Shown here: piece by piece, positions 14,855-24,325 of the stretch
How the letters are laid out: every line of letters starts with the position of its first letter
Position numbering within the stretch: position 1 is the stretch's first letter
Assembly (NCBI RefSeq): GCF_014874095.1
Contig: NZ_JADBEB010000001.1
Span: 7,564,001 to 7,628,000 of the forward strand
Reading direction: 5' to 3'
Origin: Plantactinospora soyae
GTDB taxonomy: Bacteria > Actinomycetota > Actinomycetes > Mycobacteriales > Micromonosporaceae
DNA: 64,000 nucleotides
Notes under the pieces: generated by a model
Told to the model about the DNA's origin: nothing
Seen by the model: only the letters and a program-made list of their open reading frames with translations
Database searches by the model: none
Program-made: the position numbers and the translations under genes

Positions 14855-17116
14855 TCAGACGCGCGAGGTGGGGAAACGTTCCCACGACCGGTGTCCGGCC
14901 ATCAGCTGCTGCAGGTCGCCGAAGACCTCGGCTCCGGAGTCGCCGGTGACGACCCCGGGCGTACCGGTCACGTCCGCCCGCCGGAGCACGTTGCCGCCGA
15001 CGCCCCACCCGCCGATCGCCTTCGCGTGCCGCCAGCACTCCTCGATCAGGAGCAGGACGCGCGGATCCACGCTCAGCGAATCGGCCGAGGCCGCCCTGCC
15101 GTCGCGGGCCGGCAGGGCGTCCGGTGCCGGTGCCGGCGCTCCGGCCACCAGGACGGCGTCGAACTCGACCGACCGCGCGGTGGCGAAGGTCCGCTGCACC
15201 GGCATGCCGGCGACCGTCCCGCCGTGCGGGCCGATCAGCAGCGGCACCATGCCGGCGGCGAACACCGCTTCGCGGAGCTCGCTGACGCCGTCGAGGTCGC
15301 CGTCGGGGTCGATGACGATGCCGACGGTCCGGCCGTCGGTCGGCCACCTCTGGCCGAGTTGCGACAGCGCGGCGCTGGGAGTGACGTCGGACAGCGGAGT
15401 CGTCGGCTCCGGTGCGGGCAGCCCCAGGCCGTTGGCGACCTGCGTGCACAGCACCGGGTCGATGTTGGCCAGGCACTGGAGTTGTCGTTCCTTGATCGCC
15501 TGGTGGTAGCACTTGCCGAGTTCGAAGGCATAGGAACGGATGATGTGTTCCCGCTCCACCGGGGACATGCTCAGCCAGAAGAGCCGGACCTGGCTGAAGT
15601 GATCGGCGAACGAGACCGGGTTCGCCCGTACCTTGGGCGCCTCGGCGACCCGTACCGGCACGTCGAGAAAGGCGTTTTCGTCGTCGCCGGCCCGGAAGGG
15701 GTTGCCGCCGTCGAGCGAGTTCGGCCGGTACGGCGCGACGCCCGCGTGCACGGCCTGCTGGTGGAAGCCGTCGCGGAGCATGTCGTTGACCGGGGCATGC
15801 GGGCGGTTGACCGGGATCTGCGAGAAGTTCGGCCCGCCGAGCCGGGTGAGTTGCGTGTCGACGTACGAGAAGAGCCGGCCCTGCAACAGCGGATCGTTCG
15901 TGACGTCGATTCCCGGCGGCAGGTGCCCGACGTGGAACGCGACCTGCTCGGTCTCGGCGAAGAAGTTGGTCGGCGTCCGGTTGAGGGTCAGCCTTCCCAC
16001 CCGCTGTACCGGGGCGAGTTCCTCCGGCACGATCTTCGTCGGGTCGAGCAGATCGATGCCGGCGAAGGTCTCCTCGGGGGTGTCCGGAAAGATCTGGATG
16101 CCGAGCTCCCATTCGGGAAACGCACCGGCCTCGATCGCGTCGTACAGGTCCCGGCGGTGGAAGTCCGGGTCCATCCCACCCAGTAGCTGAGCCTCCTCCC
16201 AGGTCAGCGAATGCACGCCCAGTTTGGGCTTCCAGTGGAACTTGACCAACACGGTCTCCCCGGCGTCGTTGACCAGCCGGAAGGTGTGTACACCGAAGCC
16301 CTCCATCATCCGGAACGAGCGCGGGATGCCCCGGTCGGACATGTTCCACATGGTGTGGTGCTGCGCCTCGGTGTGCAGGGAGACGAAATCCCAGAAGGTG
16401 TCGTGCGCGCTCTGCGCCTGCGGAATCTCGCGGTCGGGGTGCGGCTTCCCGGCGTGGATGATGTCGGGGAACTTGATCGCGTCCTGGATGAAGAAGACCG
16501 GCATGTTGTTGCCGACGAGGTCGAACGTGCCCTCGTCGGTATAGAACTTCGTCGCGAAGCCACGGGTGTCGCGGACGGTGTCCGCCGATCCCCGCGAGCC
16601 GAGCACCGTGGAGAACCGGACGAAGACGTCCGTCTTCCTGCCCTTTTTCAGGAAGCCGGCGCTCGTGATCGCTTCGGCGGTGCCGTAGCTGATGAACTCG
16701 CCGTGGGCTCCGGCACCACGGGCGTGCACCACCCGCTCGGGGATGCGTTCGTGATCGAAGTGGGTGATCTTCTCGCGCAGGTGGTGGTCCTGGAGCAGGA
16801 CCGGACCACGGCGCCCCGCCTTGAGCGAGTGGTCGGTGTCCCGCAGCCGCGCGCCCTGCGACGTCGTCAGGTAGGCGCCCTGCTGGCCCATGCTGGCGGC
16901 GGGCGCGCCGGTCGGGGCGCCGGTGGGTGTGCGGGTGTCGGGAGCCCCCTGGTCCCGCTTCGGCGGCAGCGGCTCCTGCGGAACCGTCGGCTCCGGCACC
17001 GGCGGCGGGGCACTCCCCGGCGCGCCGGGCAGTTCCGTCGCCGGGCCGTCGGTCAGAGTCTCCGCGGCCGTCTCCACGACGTCCTTGACTTTCCTGGCGG
17101 GCTTGCTGGCATCCAT
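14855..17116 (-). CDS. katE: Large-subunit catalase, HPII (KatE) type with C-terminal DJ-1-like domain
   Basis: A 753-residue heme catalase that splits hydrogen peroxide; its length equals that of E. coli HPII. An N-terminal Pro/Ala-rich extension (1-75) precedes the core. Catalytic His131 lies in ERVVHARGAGAHGEF, the Asn is in VGNNMPVFF, and the proximal heme Tyr is in GRLFSYVDTQLTRLGG. Residues about 590-753 form the DJ-1/flavodoxin-like domain (VGIVIDPDGDLDGVSEL) found in large catalases. GGAGGAC precedes the ATG at 17116. It is monocistronic, and such enzymes usually belong to stationary-phase or osmotic stress responses. Confidence 0.95.
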   Translation of the reverse strand: MDASKPARKVKDVVETAAETLTDGPATELPGAPGSAPPPVPEPTVPQEPLPPKRDQGAPDTRTPTGAPTGAPAASMGQQGAYLTTSQGARLRDTDHSLKAGRRGPVLLQDHHLREKITHFDHERIPERVVHARGAGAHGEFISYGTAEAITSAGFLKKGRKTDVFVRFSTVLGSRGSADTVRDTRGFATKFYTDEGTFDLVGNNMPVFFIQDAIKFPDIIHAGKPHPDREIPQAQSAHDTFWDFVSLHTEAQHHTMWNMSDRGIPRSFRMMEGFGVHTFRLVNDAGETVLVKFHWKPKLGVHSLTWEEAQLLGGMDPDFHRRDLYDAIEAGAFPEWELGIQIFPDTPEETFAGIDLLDPTKIVPEELAPVQRVGRLTLNRTPTNFFAETEQVAFHVGHLPPGIDVTNDPLLQGRLFSYVDTQLTRLGGPNFSQIPVNRPHAPVNDMLRDGFHQQAVHAGVAPYRPNSLDGGNPFRAGDDENAFLDVPVRVAEAPKVRANPVSFADHFSQVRLFWLSMSPVEREHIIRSYAFELGKCYHQAIKERQLQCLANIDPVLCTQVANGLGLPAPEPTTPLSDVTPSAALSQLGQRWPTDGRTVGIVIDPDGDLDGVSELREAVFAAGMVPLLIGPHGGTVAGMPVQRTFATARSVEFDAVLVAGAPAPAPDALPARDGRAASADSLSVDPRVLLLIEECWRHAKAIGGWGVGGNVLRRADVTGTPGVVTGDSGAEVFGDLQQLMAGHRSWERFPTSRV

Positions 17117-17570
17117 CTGGGCGGGTCCTCCGTTGGGCGACTGGGGGGTGCCCTGAAGGCGGTACCCTCGGCTGAACAGGCGAAACACGCCGATCTCCGG
17201 TGCCGCGCCGGTACCACGCCGCACCGGGCGCTCCGGCGCCGGCCTCCTGTTCAGCGGTGGCCGGGTCGGTCAGACCTGCGGTGGGCGGGGACCGCCGACG
17301 CACGTCCGTCAGCGCCCAACCGAAGAATGCCACCTCCAGCACGGCGATGATGCCGAAAAGGACGATTCCCGCAATCTCTACCACCATCCTCGTCATCCGT
17401 CGCACCTCCGGCTGCTCGGCGACAGCCGTCCCGGCCTCCGCCCGGCCGGTACGGCTGACCGACGTTCACGATCCCGGATCGAGGAGCCGACCGACGCCCT
17501 CGAGATGGGGCCAGGAGGGCATCGATCGTGCCCTCGCTATACTTCCTACGCGCCCCACGGGGCGCGGCCC
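17117..17570. other. Divergent promoter region between katE and the SAH riboswitch
   Basis: No gene that I can support. On the minus strand a frame from 17405 begins with a good membrane-helix sequence ([19 protein letters not shown]) but stays open out of frame through the whole catalase gene, so it cannot be called. On the plus strand TATACT at 17538-17543 is a candidate -10 box for the SAH-riboswitch transcript; no clear -35 box is seen. A GC-rich hairpin (GCGCCCC/GGGGCGC) follows at about 17551-17566. Confidence 0.45.
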
Positions 17571-17640
17571 GGATCGAGAGGCGCTGCGACGGATCTCATC
17601 CGCCACGCTCGATCTGCGGCCTGACGTAAGGGCGCCTCCG
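17571..17640 (+). ncRNA. S-adenosylhomocysteine (SAH) riboswitch aptamer upstream of ahcY
   Basis: The segment shows the known SAH-aptamer signature GAGGCGCTGC, later GCCACGCTCG and then AAGGGCGCC. P1 pairs GATCGAG (17572-17578) with CTCGATC (17608-17614). P2 is capped by CGGAT-CTC-ATCCG. The pseudoknot pairs GAGGCGC (17578-17584) with GCGCCTC (17632-17638). SAH riboswitches are known to turn on SAH hydrolase genes when SAH builds up, and the gene behind it is ahcY, which fits. The pairings were traced by eye, not by a covariance model. Confidence 0.85.
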
Positions 17641-17658
17641 TGCAGGAGGTGCCCTTTT
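17630..17658 (+). terminator. Intrinsic terminator acting as the riboswitch expression platform
   Basis: GGGCGCCTCC (17630-17639) pairs with GGAGGTGCCC (17645-17654; one G-U pair) over GTGCA and is followed by TTTT. Its left arm contains the same GCGCCTC used by the aptamer pseudoknot, so ligand binding and terminator formation exclude each other. This predicts read-through into ahcY when SAH is high. Confidence 0.82.
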
Positions 17659-17760
17659 CGGCATCTTCTGCCGCGCTGCGGATCACAACCGCCGCTGCGC
17701 CGTACCGGTCGGACCTCGTCCGACCGACCTCCATGCACCGCGGAGTACGGAAGAGGAACC

Positions 17761-19221
17761 ATGGACGCAAGACTGCAAAAGATCAACAGTGTCGAATTCG
17801 CGGTGGCGGACCTGTCGCTCGCCACGGCGGGACGCCACCAGATGCGCCTGGCCGAACACGAGATGCCCGGTCTGATGGCGATCCGTCGCGAGTTCGCACC
17901 GTCCCAGCCACTGCGCGGGGCGCGCGTCGCCGGATCGCTGCACATGACGATCCAGACCGCCGTGCTCATCGAGACCCTCGTCGCGCTCGGCGCACAGGTC
18001 CGGTGGGTGTCCTGCAACATCTTCTCGACCCAGGACGAGGCCGCCGCCGCGGTCGTCGTCGGCCCCGACGGCACGGTCGACCAGCCCAGCGGTACGCCGG
18101 TGTTCGCCTGGAAGGGTGAGACCCTGGAGGAGTACTGGTGGTGCACCATGCAGCTCTTCGACTTCGGCGACGGGCAGGGCCCGAACATGATCGTCGACGA
18201 CGGCGGTGACGCCACCCTGCTCGTACACAAGGGTTTCGAGTACGAGAAGACCGGCTCCGTGCCGCTTCCCGACGAGGGCGACCACGTCGAGTACAAGCTC
18301 ATCCTGCAGACGTTGGCCGCGAGCCTGGCCACCGACGACCAGCGTTTCACCCGGATCGTCGGCGGGATGCGTGGCGTCACCGAGGAGACCACCAACGGCG
18401 TCGCCCGGCTCTACCGGCTGGCCCGCGGCGGCGAACTGCTCTTCCCTGCCATCAACGTCAACGACTCGGTGACCAAGTCGAAGTTCGACAACAAGTACGG
18501 CATCCGGCACTCGCTCGCCGACGGCCTCAACCGGGCCACCGACGTGATGCTCGGCGGCAAGCTCGCCGTCGTCTGCGGCTACGGCGACGTGGGCAAGGGC
18601 GCCGCCGAGTCGCTGCGCGGCCAGGGCGCCCGGGTCGTGGTCACCGAGATCGACCCGATCTGCGCCCTACAGGCGGCGATGGAGGGTCTCCAGGTCGTCG
18701 AGCTGGACGACGTGGTGTCCAGCGGGGACATCTTCATCACCACCACCGGTGGCACCGACATCATCATGGCCGAGCACATGGCCCGGATGAAGCACAACGC
18801 GATCGTCGGCAACGTCGGCCACTTCGACCTCGAAATCGACATGGCCGGCCTGGCCCAGACTCCCGGCATCGAGCGGGTGGAGATCAAGCCCCAGGTGCAC
18901 GAGTGGCGCTTCCCGGACGGGCACTCGATCATCGTCCTGTCCGAGGGGCGGCTGATGAACCTCGGCAACGCCACCGGCCACCCGAGCTTCGTCATGTCGA
19001 ACTCGTTCACCAACCAGGCGATGGCGCAGATCGAGCTCTTCACCAAGCCGGGCGAGTACGCCAAGGACGTCTACGTACTGCCGAAGCACCTGGACGAGAA
19101 GGTCGCCCGGCTGCACCTGGACGCGCTCGGCGTACGCCTCACCACCCTGAGCAAGAAGCAGGCCGAGTACCTCAGCGTCGACGTCGCGGGCCCGTACAAG
19201 GCGGACCACTACCGCTACTGA
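17761..19221 (+). CDS. ahcY: Adenosylhomocysteinase (SAH hydrolase)
   Basis: A 486-residue cytoplasmic NAD-dependent enzyme that splits S-adenosylhomocysteine into adenosine and homocysteine, removing the product inhibitor of methyltransferases. The NAD-binding loop is [11 protein letters not shown]. The substrate region has [14 protein letters not shown], the catalytic Lys/Asp block is [14 protein letters not shown], and [11 protein letters not shown] and [13 protein letters not shown] are present. The C-terminus ends in KADHYRY, the usual dimer-reaching tail. The ATG at 17761 has GGAAGAGG in front. Expression is predicted to be controlled by the SAH riboswitch at 17571. Confidence 0.97.
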   Translation: MDARLQKINSVEFAVADLSLATAGRHQMRLAEHEMPGLMAIRREFAPSQPLRGARVAGSLHMTIQTAVLIETLVALGAQVRWVSCNIFSTQDEAAAAVVVGPDGTVDQPSGTPVFAWKGETLEEYWWCTMQLFDFGDGQGPNMIVDDGGDATLLVHKGFEYEKTGSVPLPDEGDHVEYKLILQTLAASLATDDQRFTRIVGGMRGVTEETTNGVARLYRLARGGELLFPAINVNDSVTKSKFDNKYGIRHSLADGLNRATDVMLGGKLAVVCGYGDVGKGAAESLRGQGARVVVTEIDPICALQAAMEGLQVVELDDVVSSGDIFITTTGGTDIIMAEHMARMKHNAIVGNVGHFDLEIDMAGLAQTPGIERVEIKPQVHEWRFPDGHSIIVLSEGRLMNLGNATGHPSFVMSNSFTNQAMAQIELFTKPGEYAKDVYVLPKHLDEKVARLHLDALGVRLTTLSKKQAEYLSVDVAGPYKADHYRY

Positions 19222-19234
19222 CACCAACCGAAAC

Positions 19235-19269
19235 CGCCCCGGGAGCCCTCAAAGACGGCTTCCGGGGCG
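19235..19269. terminator. Shared terminator between ahcY and ndh
   Basis: CGCCCCGGGAGCC (19235-19247) pairs with GGCTTCCGGGGCG (19257-19269), with one G-U pair, over a 9-nt loop. It lies between the convergent stops at 19221 and 19278. Confidence 0.75.
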
Positions 19270-19277
19270 ACCGGCCG

Positions 19278-20648
19278 TCACCGGACACGAGCGGGCGTCC
19301 GGTCCGGGCGCGGTGGGACGCGGTCGCCGGCGGGGCCTGGCGTGCCGGCGGCGGCGAACGCGGCCCGTGGGTGCTGCACGGCCGCCATCGAGACGGTGTC
19401 GCGGCCGAAGAGCAACGCGCTGAGCCAGACCAGGAGTACCCGGATCTTGCGTTCCCAGGTCGGCACGGCGAGCACGTGGTACCCCCGGTGCATGAGCCAG
19501 GCCGGCAGGCCCTTGACGACCAGGCGGCGGTACTGGAAGACCCCGTGACCGAGACCGAGCGTCGCGACGACCCCGAGGCTGTGGTGCCGGTAGGGCTTGA
19601 CTCGCCTGCCGTTCAGGTCGGCGACGATGTTCGCCGCGAGGCGCTTGCCCTGGCGGACGGCGTGTTGCGCGTTCGGCATCGTGCGAGTGCCGGAGACGGG
19701 CGAGGTGAGATCGGGGACGGCGGCGTTGTCACCGGCGGCCCAGGCGTCGGGGATCGGGGCGTCGTCCGTTCCGATCCGCAGATCGGCCCGGACCCGCAGT
19801 TGGCCCTGGTCGTCGCTGGGCAGGTCGGTGTGGGTGGCCACGATCGGGTTGGCCGCGTTGCCCGCGGTCCAGATCAGTAGTTCGTTGTCGTACTTCTCCC
19901 CGGTCGAGAGCACGATGTGCCCGTCGACGGCGGAGACGAGTTGGGTGTCGAGGTGGACGTGGGCGCCCCGCCGTTCGAGGTGGCGTACGACCCACCGGGC
20001 CACGTCGTCGGTGACCTCGGGAAGTACGCGTCCGTCTGCTTCGACGAGGTGGAAGGCGAGGTCCGGCAGGGTCAGTTCGGGGTACGACGCGAGCAGAGCC
20101 GTGGCGAGCGACAGCAGTTCGCCGAAGCCCTCGACTCCGGTGAACCCGCCACCGACGACCGTCACGGTCAGCAGTCGTCGGCGGTCGGGGCCGGGTGGAA
20201 GGGCGGCGGCGCGCTCGAACGCGGTCAGGAGCCGGTCCCGGATCGCGACGGCCTCTTCGACGTGTTTGAGTCCGATCGCGTCCTCGGCGACGCCGGGAAT
20301 GGCGAAGGTGCGGGTGACGGCCCCGGCGGTGACGACGATGGTGTCGTAGTCGATCCGTCGATCGGGGCCGCCCGGCAAACGGACGGTCGCCGTCCGGTGT
20401 GCGTGGTCGATGGAGGTCACGCTGCCGGCGATGATGCTGGTACGGCGCAGGTGGCCGCGCAGCGACACGGCGACGTGCCGTGCCTCGACGGAGCCGGCCG
20501 CGACCTCGGGCAGGAACGGCTGGTAGGTCATGTACGGCCGGGGGTCGACGAGCGTGACCTCGGCGCTGCTCCGGCGAAGCTTCTTCTCCAGCCGCCAAGC
20601 GGTGTAGAAGCCGGCGTACCCACCACCCACGATCAGGATCCTGCGCAT
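19278..20648 (-). CDS. ndh: Type II NADH dehydrogenase (NDH-2-like, FAD)
   Basis: A 456-residue flavoprotein that passes electrons from NADH to quinone at the inner membrane face without pumping protons. The FAD-binding N-terminus is ILIVGGGYAGFYTAW, followed by PYMTYQPFLPEVAAG, typical of NDH-2. The NADH-binding fold is VTVVGGGFTGVEGFGEL. The FAD/quinone block IPDAWAAGDNAAVPD and NAQHAVRQGKRLA follow. The C-terminal helices near 380-425 (VVKGLPAWLMHRGYHVL, then VLLVWLSALLFG) match the membrane-attachment region. SD GGAGG precedes the ATG. It stands alone as a single gene. Confidence 0.92.
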   Translation of the reverse strand: MRRILIVGGGYAGFYTAWRLEKKLRRSSAEVTLVDPRPYMTYQPFLPEVAAGSVEARHVAVSLRGHLRRTSIIAGSVTSIDHAHRTATVRLPGGPDRRIDYDTIVVTAGAVTRTFAIPGVAEDAIGLKHVEEAVAIRDRLLTAFERAAALPPGPDRRRLLTVTVVGGGFTGVEGFGELLSLATALLASYPELTLPDLAFHLVEADGRVLPEVTDDVARWVVRHLERRGAHVHLDTQLVSAVDGHIVLSTGEKYDNELLIWTAGNAANPIVATHTDLPSDDQGQLRVRADLRIGTDDAPIPDAWAAGDNAAVPDLTSPVSGTRTMPNAQHAVRQGKRLAANIVADLNGRRVKPYRHHSLGVVATLGLGHGVFQYRRLVVKGLPAWLMHRGYHVLAVPTWERKIRVLLVWLSALLFGRDTVSMAAVQHPRAAFAAAGTPGPAGDRVPPRPDRTPARVR

Positions 20649-20924
20649 GACAACCTCCAGGAAGAGTCATCAACAAGGACCCGACAGCCCACCGGTTCGT
20701 GACTGACAGCCAGCAGATCGTGACCGGCATCATGACCGGGTCGGGTGGTTTCGCACCCGATGGTGGCTTCCCTGACCGATGGCGTCATTCCACGAGCTTG
20801 CCGGCGGTCGACATCTCCTCCGGCCGAGCGAGCCCCGTCACACCCGTCCCGGGTCACCGATCGCGGCGACTGTCGTTGCTCGGACGCACCAGTCAGGTCG
20901 GGCGTTCGCGCCGCGCGGCTGCGG

Positions 20925-21107
20925 CTACTTCCGTCGCGCGTTGCGGAACCCGATGCCGAGCGTCGCCACGAGCATGCCGAGAAAGCTCAGGAGCAGCGCC
21001 ACACTGCTGATCTTCTGGTCCGGCCCACCGGTCAACAGTGCGATGAGGGCGACGACGGCCAGTGCGGCCGACACGGCGCCGAGAACGACGATCGTTCGCG
21101 TACCCAC
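20925..21107 (-). CDS. Small two-helix membrane protein, 60 residues
   Basis: A GTG at 21107 follows GGAGGGAG by 9 nt. The product has two membrane helices (TIVVLGAVSAALAVVALIAL and VALLLSFLGMLVATLGIGF) joined by a short polar loop (TGGPDQKIS), and a basic tail FRNARRK that should stay inside. The family is unknown. Similar small proteins with this helix-loop-helix form occur widely in actinomycetes. The next leftward gene at 21248 lies 140 bp upstream. Confidence 0.65.
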   Translation of the reverse strand: MGTRTIVVLGAVSAALAVVALIALLTGGPDQKISSVALLLSFLGMLVATLGIGFRNARRK

Positions 21108-21247
21108 GGCTCGGGCTCCCTCCGTCGGAGCGGCTGGCCCCGGCGTACCTACCGGCCGCTCGCGCGCTGCCGCACGTCGAAGCGCGGTCGCCGACAGGTG
21201 CCGAACGCGTCGGTGCCGGACCGATCGCCGACGTCCACAGGGGAAAC

Positions 21248-21658
21248 CTACCCGGGCCGGTCGACCTTGGCGGCCAGCTTCTTCGGCGCCAGTACGCAGT
21301 AGCTCTCGGTCAGCAGCTCGGCGACCTCTGCCCAGTCGACGCCGTCGTCGAGCACCATGCCCACGACATCGGCACCCCAGCCGGGCTTGTAGAACGGGTG
21401 GCCACTCTTGACGAGTCCGTCCAACTCGTCGCCGGGCGACCGGAACGTCAGTACACAGACCGGATCGTCGGTTCCGATCGCCCGGGTGTACGCCATCTGG
21501 TGATCGGCGTCGACGGTGAGCACATGGGCAAAGGTCCGGCTGCGGATCCGCCAGCGCACGCCCACCCACGCGGGCTCCTCGTACGTCTCCGGAAAGCCGA
21601 GGCAGACCGGTCGGAGCTGGTCGAGGATCTTGGGTGGGACGTCTCCAGGTGCGGTCAC
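21248..21658 (-). CDS. MmcQ/YjbR-family protein
   Basis: A 136-residue protein of the YjbR fold (CyaY-like alpha/beta). It begins with PPKILDQLRPVCLGFPETYE, has the strand WRIRSRTFAHVLTVDAD, and ends with KSGHPFYKPGWGADVVGMVL, then DWAEVAELLTESYCVLAPKKL, which is typical of the family. The GTG at 21658 gives the usual length. Proposed roles include DNA binding, but the function is not established. It is transcribed toward the small membrane protein. Confidence 0.85.
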   Translation of the reverse strand: MTAPGDVPPKILDQLRPVCLGFPETYEEPAWVGVRWRIRSRTFAHVLTVDADHQMAYTRAIGTDDPVCVLTFRSPGDELDGLVKSGHPFYKPGWGADVVGMVLDDGVDWAEVAELLTESYCVLAPKKLAAKVDRPG

Positions 21659-21845
21659 GGACCGGAGATTACCGATCCCGTCTGACAATCTCGCCGGCGC
21701 GAAACCCTTGTTACCCTCGGCGAATGTCAGAGATCGAACTCCGTCCGGCCGAGGCGGCCGACGCCGACGCGACGCCGGATGCCGGCCCGCACGCGGCGGA
21801 TAAACCGCTCGACCCGGTGCCTGCGGTGCTGCGAAGATCGCGCAG

Positions 21846-22367
21846 GTGTCGGTATCCCGTACAGAGTTACTGCGTTGGCAGTTCGACCTGACCTGGGCGT
21901 TGTTCGAGTACCACCTCGAACGGCTGAAGCCGGAACATCTGCGCTGGGAGCCCGCCGCATCCTGTTGGACCATGCGGCTGGACAACGCCGGGAACTGGGT
22001 GCCGGACTGGGCCGATACCGAGCCCGACCCGATTCCGGCCCCCACGATCGGCTGGATCACCTGGCACATCGGCTGGTGGTGGCGGGTGGCCACCGACCAC
22101 CTCGCCGGGCGGACACCTCCGGAGCGTACCGAGATCGGGTGGCCGGGCGACAACGAGGCGACGATTGCCTGGTTGCGTGACCTGCGCGGCGATTGGCTGG
22201 CGGTGCTCGACCGGCTGACCGAAGCTGACCTCGACAGGGTCGCGCCGTTTCCGTGGCCCAACGATCCGGCGCACACCGTCGCGCACATGCTCGGCTGGGT
22301 CAACGCCGAGCTGATGAAGAACGTCGCCGAGATCGGGCAACTCCGGCTGCTGCACGACGCGGGTTAG
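21846..22367 (+). CDS. DinB-like four-helix metal-binding protein
   Basis: A 173-residue protein of the DinB/YfiT fold. Helical blocks are LLRWQFDLTWALFEYHLERL, the metal-site helix IGWITWHIGWWWRVA, and TVAHMLGWVNAELMKNVAEI at the end; the His in WHIGW and VAHML are candidate metal ligands. The family includes mycothiol- and bacillithiol-dependent transferases. The start is GTG at 21846 with a weak SD. A short rightward frame just upstream (ATG 21724) reads like the beginning of an acetyltransferase and stops; it is not counted as a gene. Confidence 0.8.
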   Translation: MSVSRTELLRWQFDLTWALFEYHLERLKPEHLRWEPAASCWTMRLDNAGNWVPDWADTEPDPIPAPTIGWITWHIGWWWRVATDHLAGRTPPERTEIGWPGDNEATIAWLRDLRGDWLAVLDRLTEADLDRVAPFPWPNDPAHTVAHMLGWVNAELMKNVAEIGQLRLLHDAG

Positions 22368-22368
22368 C

Positions 22369-22394
22369 CCCGGGTGCCGTACCCCGGCACCGGG
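22369..22394. terminator. Possible shared terminator between DinB-like and SRPBCC genes
   Basis: GGTGCC (22373-22378) pairs with GGCACC (22386-22391), and flanking CCCGG/CCGGG extends the stem with one bulged base. It sits directly after the stop at 22367 and before the convergent stop at 22489. Confidence 0.45.
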
Positions 22395-22488
22395 TTCGCC
22401 CGGGTCGTGCCGACGGTCGGTGGTCCGATCAGGACGACGACCGACCCGACGGCGGGCAGAACCGAAGTCCTGGTCATCCCTTCCATGC

Positions 22489-22920
22489 CTACCGCCCGGT
22501 CTCCATCTGGTTCTTCAGAGCGGTGTTGAGCAACTGGAAGCTCTCGGCGGTGCTCTCGATCATCTTGCCCAGGAAGGGCACCAGCAGCCCGGTGAACTTC
22601 TCGCTCTGGACGAGCCGGGTACCGTCGTCGTGCGGCGTGAGCACGAAGCGGTGCTCGCCGTTGAAGACGCCCGGAAGAACGAACCTGCCGAGCCAGCGCA
22701 GCTCGACGCCGGCCTCCGCGACCAGCACCTGTGGGGTGAACGTTCTCGGGCGGCCGTTGGCGGGAAACATCCGGAGCGTCAGGATCTCCCCGACCCGGGC
22801 CTGCCCGGAGGCCTCCCGGATGAACGGATTCCACTCCGGGTACCGCGAGAAGTCGACCAGGACGGCCCACACCTGCGCCGGAGTCGCGTCGATGTCTATC
22901 TGTGTGGAGATCTGACGCAT
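22489..22920 (-). CDS. SRPBCC (START-like) domain protein
   Basis: A 143-residue single-domain protein. It opens with [20 protein letters not shown], then PEWNPF, and ends with [20 protein letters not shown], the long C-terminal helix that closes the hydrophobic cavity in polyketide-cyclase/START folds. There is no signal peptide. Such proteins bind lipids or small hydrophobic ligands, and some act as cyclases. It is unlinked to an obvious pathway; the neighbours are a convergent DinB-like gene and a divergent two-component pair. Confidence 0.85.
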   Translation of the reverse strand: MRQISTQIDIDATPAQVWAVLVDFSRYPEWNPFIREASGQARVGEILTLRMFPANGRPRTFTPQVLVAEAGVELRWLGRFVLPGVFNGEHRFVLTPHDDGTRLVQSEKFTGLLVPFLGKMIESTAESFQLLNTALKNQMETGR

Positions 22921-23179
22921 GTCTCCCCCGTCCCAGCCAGCCCGATCGCCCGACCGGATCGGCTCGGGCCCCTCAGGGGATCCTGACACACCTCGGGTCA
23001 GGTCAGCCCGACGACCTGGCAGGATCCGGCCCGGCGACCTGGCAGGATCCGGTACGACGATCGGGTTGCCCGGTCCACCGGGCGGCGGCTTGCCCGAGGC
23101 CGTGAGCGTCGCCGCCCCCGTCTGAACCCGGACGGCCGAGCCTTCTCCCACCCGCTTGCCGACGATTAGGCTTCGGCGC

Positions 23180-24325
23180 ATGTCGGCGTGGGGTTGGCAC
23201 GGCCGGGCCGCGAACACGGCCCTGGTGCCCGTGGTCGGCCTGGTCGCCGTCACCGGGCTCGTGGTGCAGGCGGGTGGCATCGACACCGCCGCCGAATGGG
23301 CCGCGCTGCTGGCCGTGCTGGCCTCCTCCGCCGCGCTGTACCTCCGCCGCTGCCATCCGGTGGCGGTCGGTGTGGTGGCGCTGGCCGCCGTCGGCAGTTA
23401 CGGAGCCCTGCTGCACCGGCCGGGGCCGATAATGCTCGTCTTCGTCGTGGCCCTCTACACCGTCGTCGACGAGGGGCACCTCGCCGTCGCCATCGGGCTC
23501 GGTCTCGCCTCGGTGGTCGCCTTCGCCCTCGCGGACAGCTACAACAGAACCGAGAACACCGCGAACGGGGCGACGCTGTTGCACGCCGGTTGGCTCGTCG
23601 CCGTCATCGTCGGAGTGACCCGCAACCGCCGGGCCTACCTCGCCGAGGCGCGGGCCCGGGCGCTCGTCGCGGACCAGCGCACGGAGGAGGAGGCCCGGCG
23701 CCGGGCCACCGAGGAGCGCCTGCGCATCGCCCGCGAGCTGCACGACGTGCTCGGCCATCACCTTTCGCTGATCAACGTGCAGGCCAGCGCCGCGCTGCAC
23801 CGCCCGGATCCCACCCGCTCCGAGCAGGCGCTGATCGCGATCAAGCAGACGAGCAAGGAGACGTTGCGGGAGTTGCGTACGACGCTGGGCATCCTGCGGC
23901 AGCCCGGCGAGTCGCCGACCGCTCCCACGCCCGGCCTGAACCGCCTCGACGAGCTGGTCACGTTGGCCGTCCGGTCCGGGTTGGAGATCCACACCGAGCT
24001 GACCGAGACCCGGCCGCTGCCGCCGGAGGTCGACCTGGCGGCGTACCGGATCGTCCAGGAGGCACTCACCAACGTCACCCGGCACGCCGGCGCGACCACC
24101 GCGGTGATCCGGGTCCGGCCCGACCACGACGATGTACTGGTGGAGGTCGAAGACGACGGCAGCGGCGCGGTGGGCCCGCCCGGCAACGGCATCGTCGGCA
24201 TGGGCGAACGGGCCCGCGCGCTGGGCGGATCGCTGACCACGGGTCCAGGGCCGGACGGCGGCTTCCGGGTACGCGCCCGCCTGCGGCTGCCGCCCGGCCC
24301 GCTACCGACGGGAGCGCCAGCGTGA
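23180..24325 (+). CDS. Sensor histidine kinase, NarL/DesK type
   Basis: A 381-residue membrane kinase with about five helices in residues 12-145, a coiled linker (about 150-180), the HisKA_3 helix [20 protein letters not shown] with phospho-acceptor His188, and an HATPase with [18 protein letters not shown] (N-box) and [16 protein letters not shown] (G-box). The membrane part has no extracellular domain, so it probably senses membrane state or a hydrophobic signal. The GTG of the response regulator lies in its stop codon (GTGA), forming a two-gene operon. Confidence 0.92.
   Translation: MSAWGWHGRAANTALVPVVGLVAVTGLVVQAGGIDTAAEWAALLAVLASSAALYLRRCHPVAVGVVALAAVGSYGALLHRPGPIMLVFVVALYTVVDEGHLAVAIGLGLASVVAFALADSYNRTENTANGATLLHAGWLVAVIVGVTRNRRAYLAEARARALVADQRTEEEARRRATEERLRIARELHDVLGHHLSLINVQASAALHRPDPTRSEQALIAIKQTSKETLRELRTTLGILRQPGESPTAPTPGLNRLDELVTLAVRSGLEIHTELTETRPLPPEVDLAAYRIVQEALTNVTRHAGATTAVIRVRPDHDDVLVEVEDDGSGAVGPPGNGIVGMGERARALGGSLTTGPGPDGGFRVRARLRLPPGPLPTGAPA

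Noticed and set aside
14754-17405. Long leftward open frame over the catalase gene (883 codons).
   Set aside because: It overlaps katE completely in another frame and, apart from the first 35 codons, shows only low-complexity Arg/Pro/Gly text typical of GC-rich shadow frames.
21724-21891. Short rightward frame beginning MSEIELRPAEAADADA, like the start of a GNAT acetyltransferase.
   Set aside because: It stops after 55 codons with no acetyl-CoA motif and overlaps the DinB-like gene in another frame. It could be a remnant, but the similarity is only a few residues.
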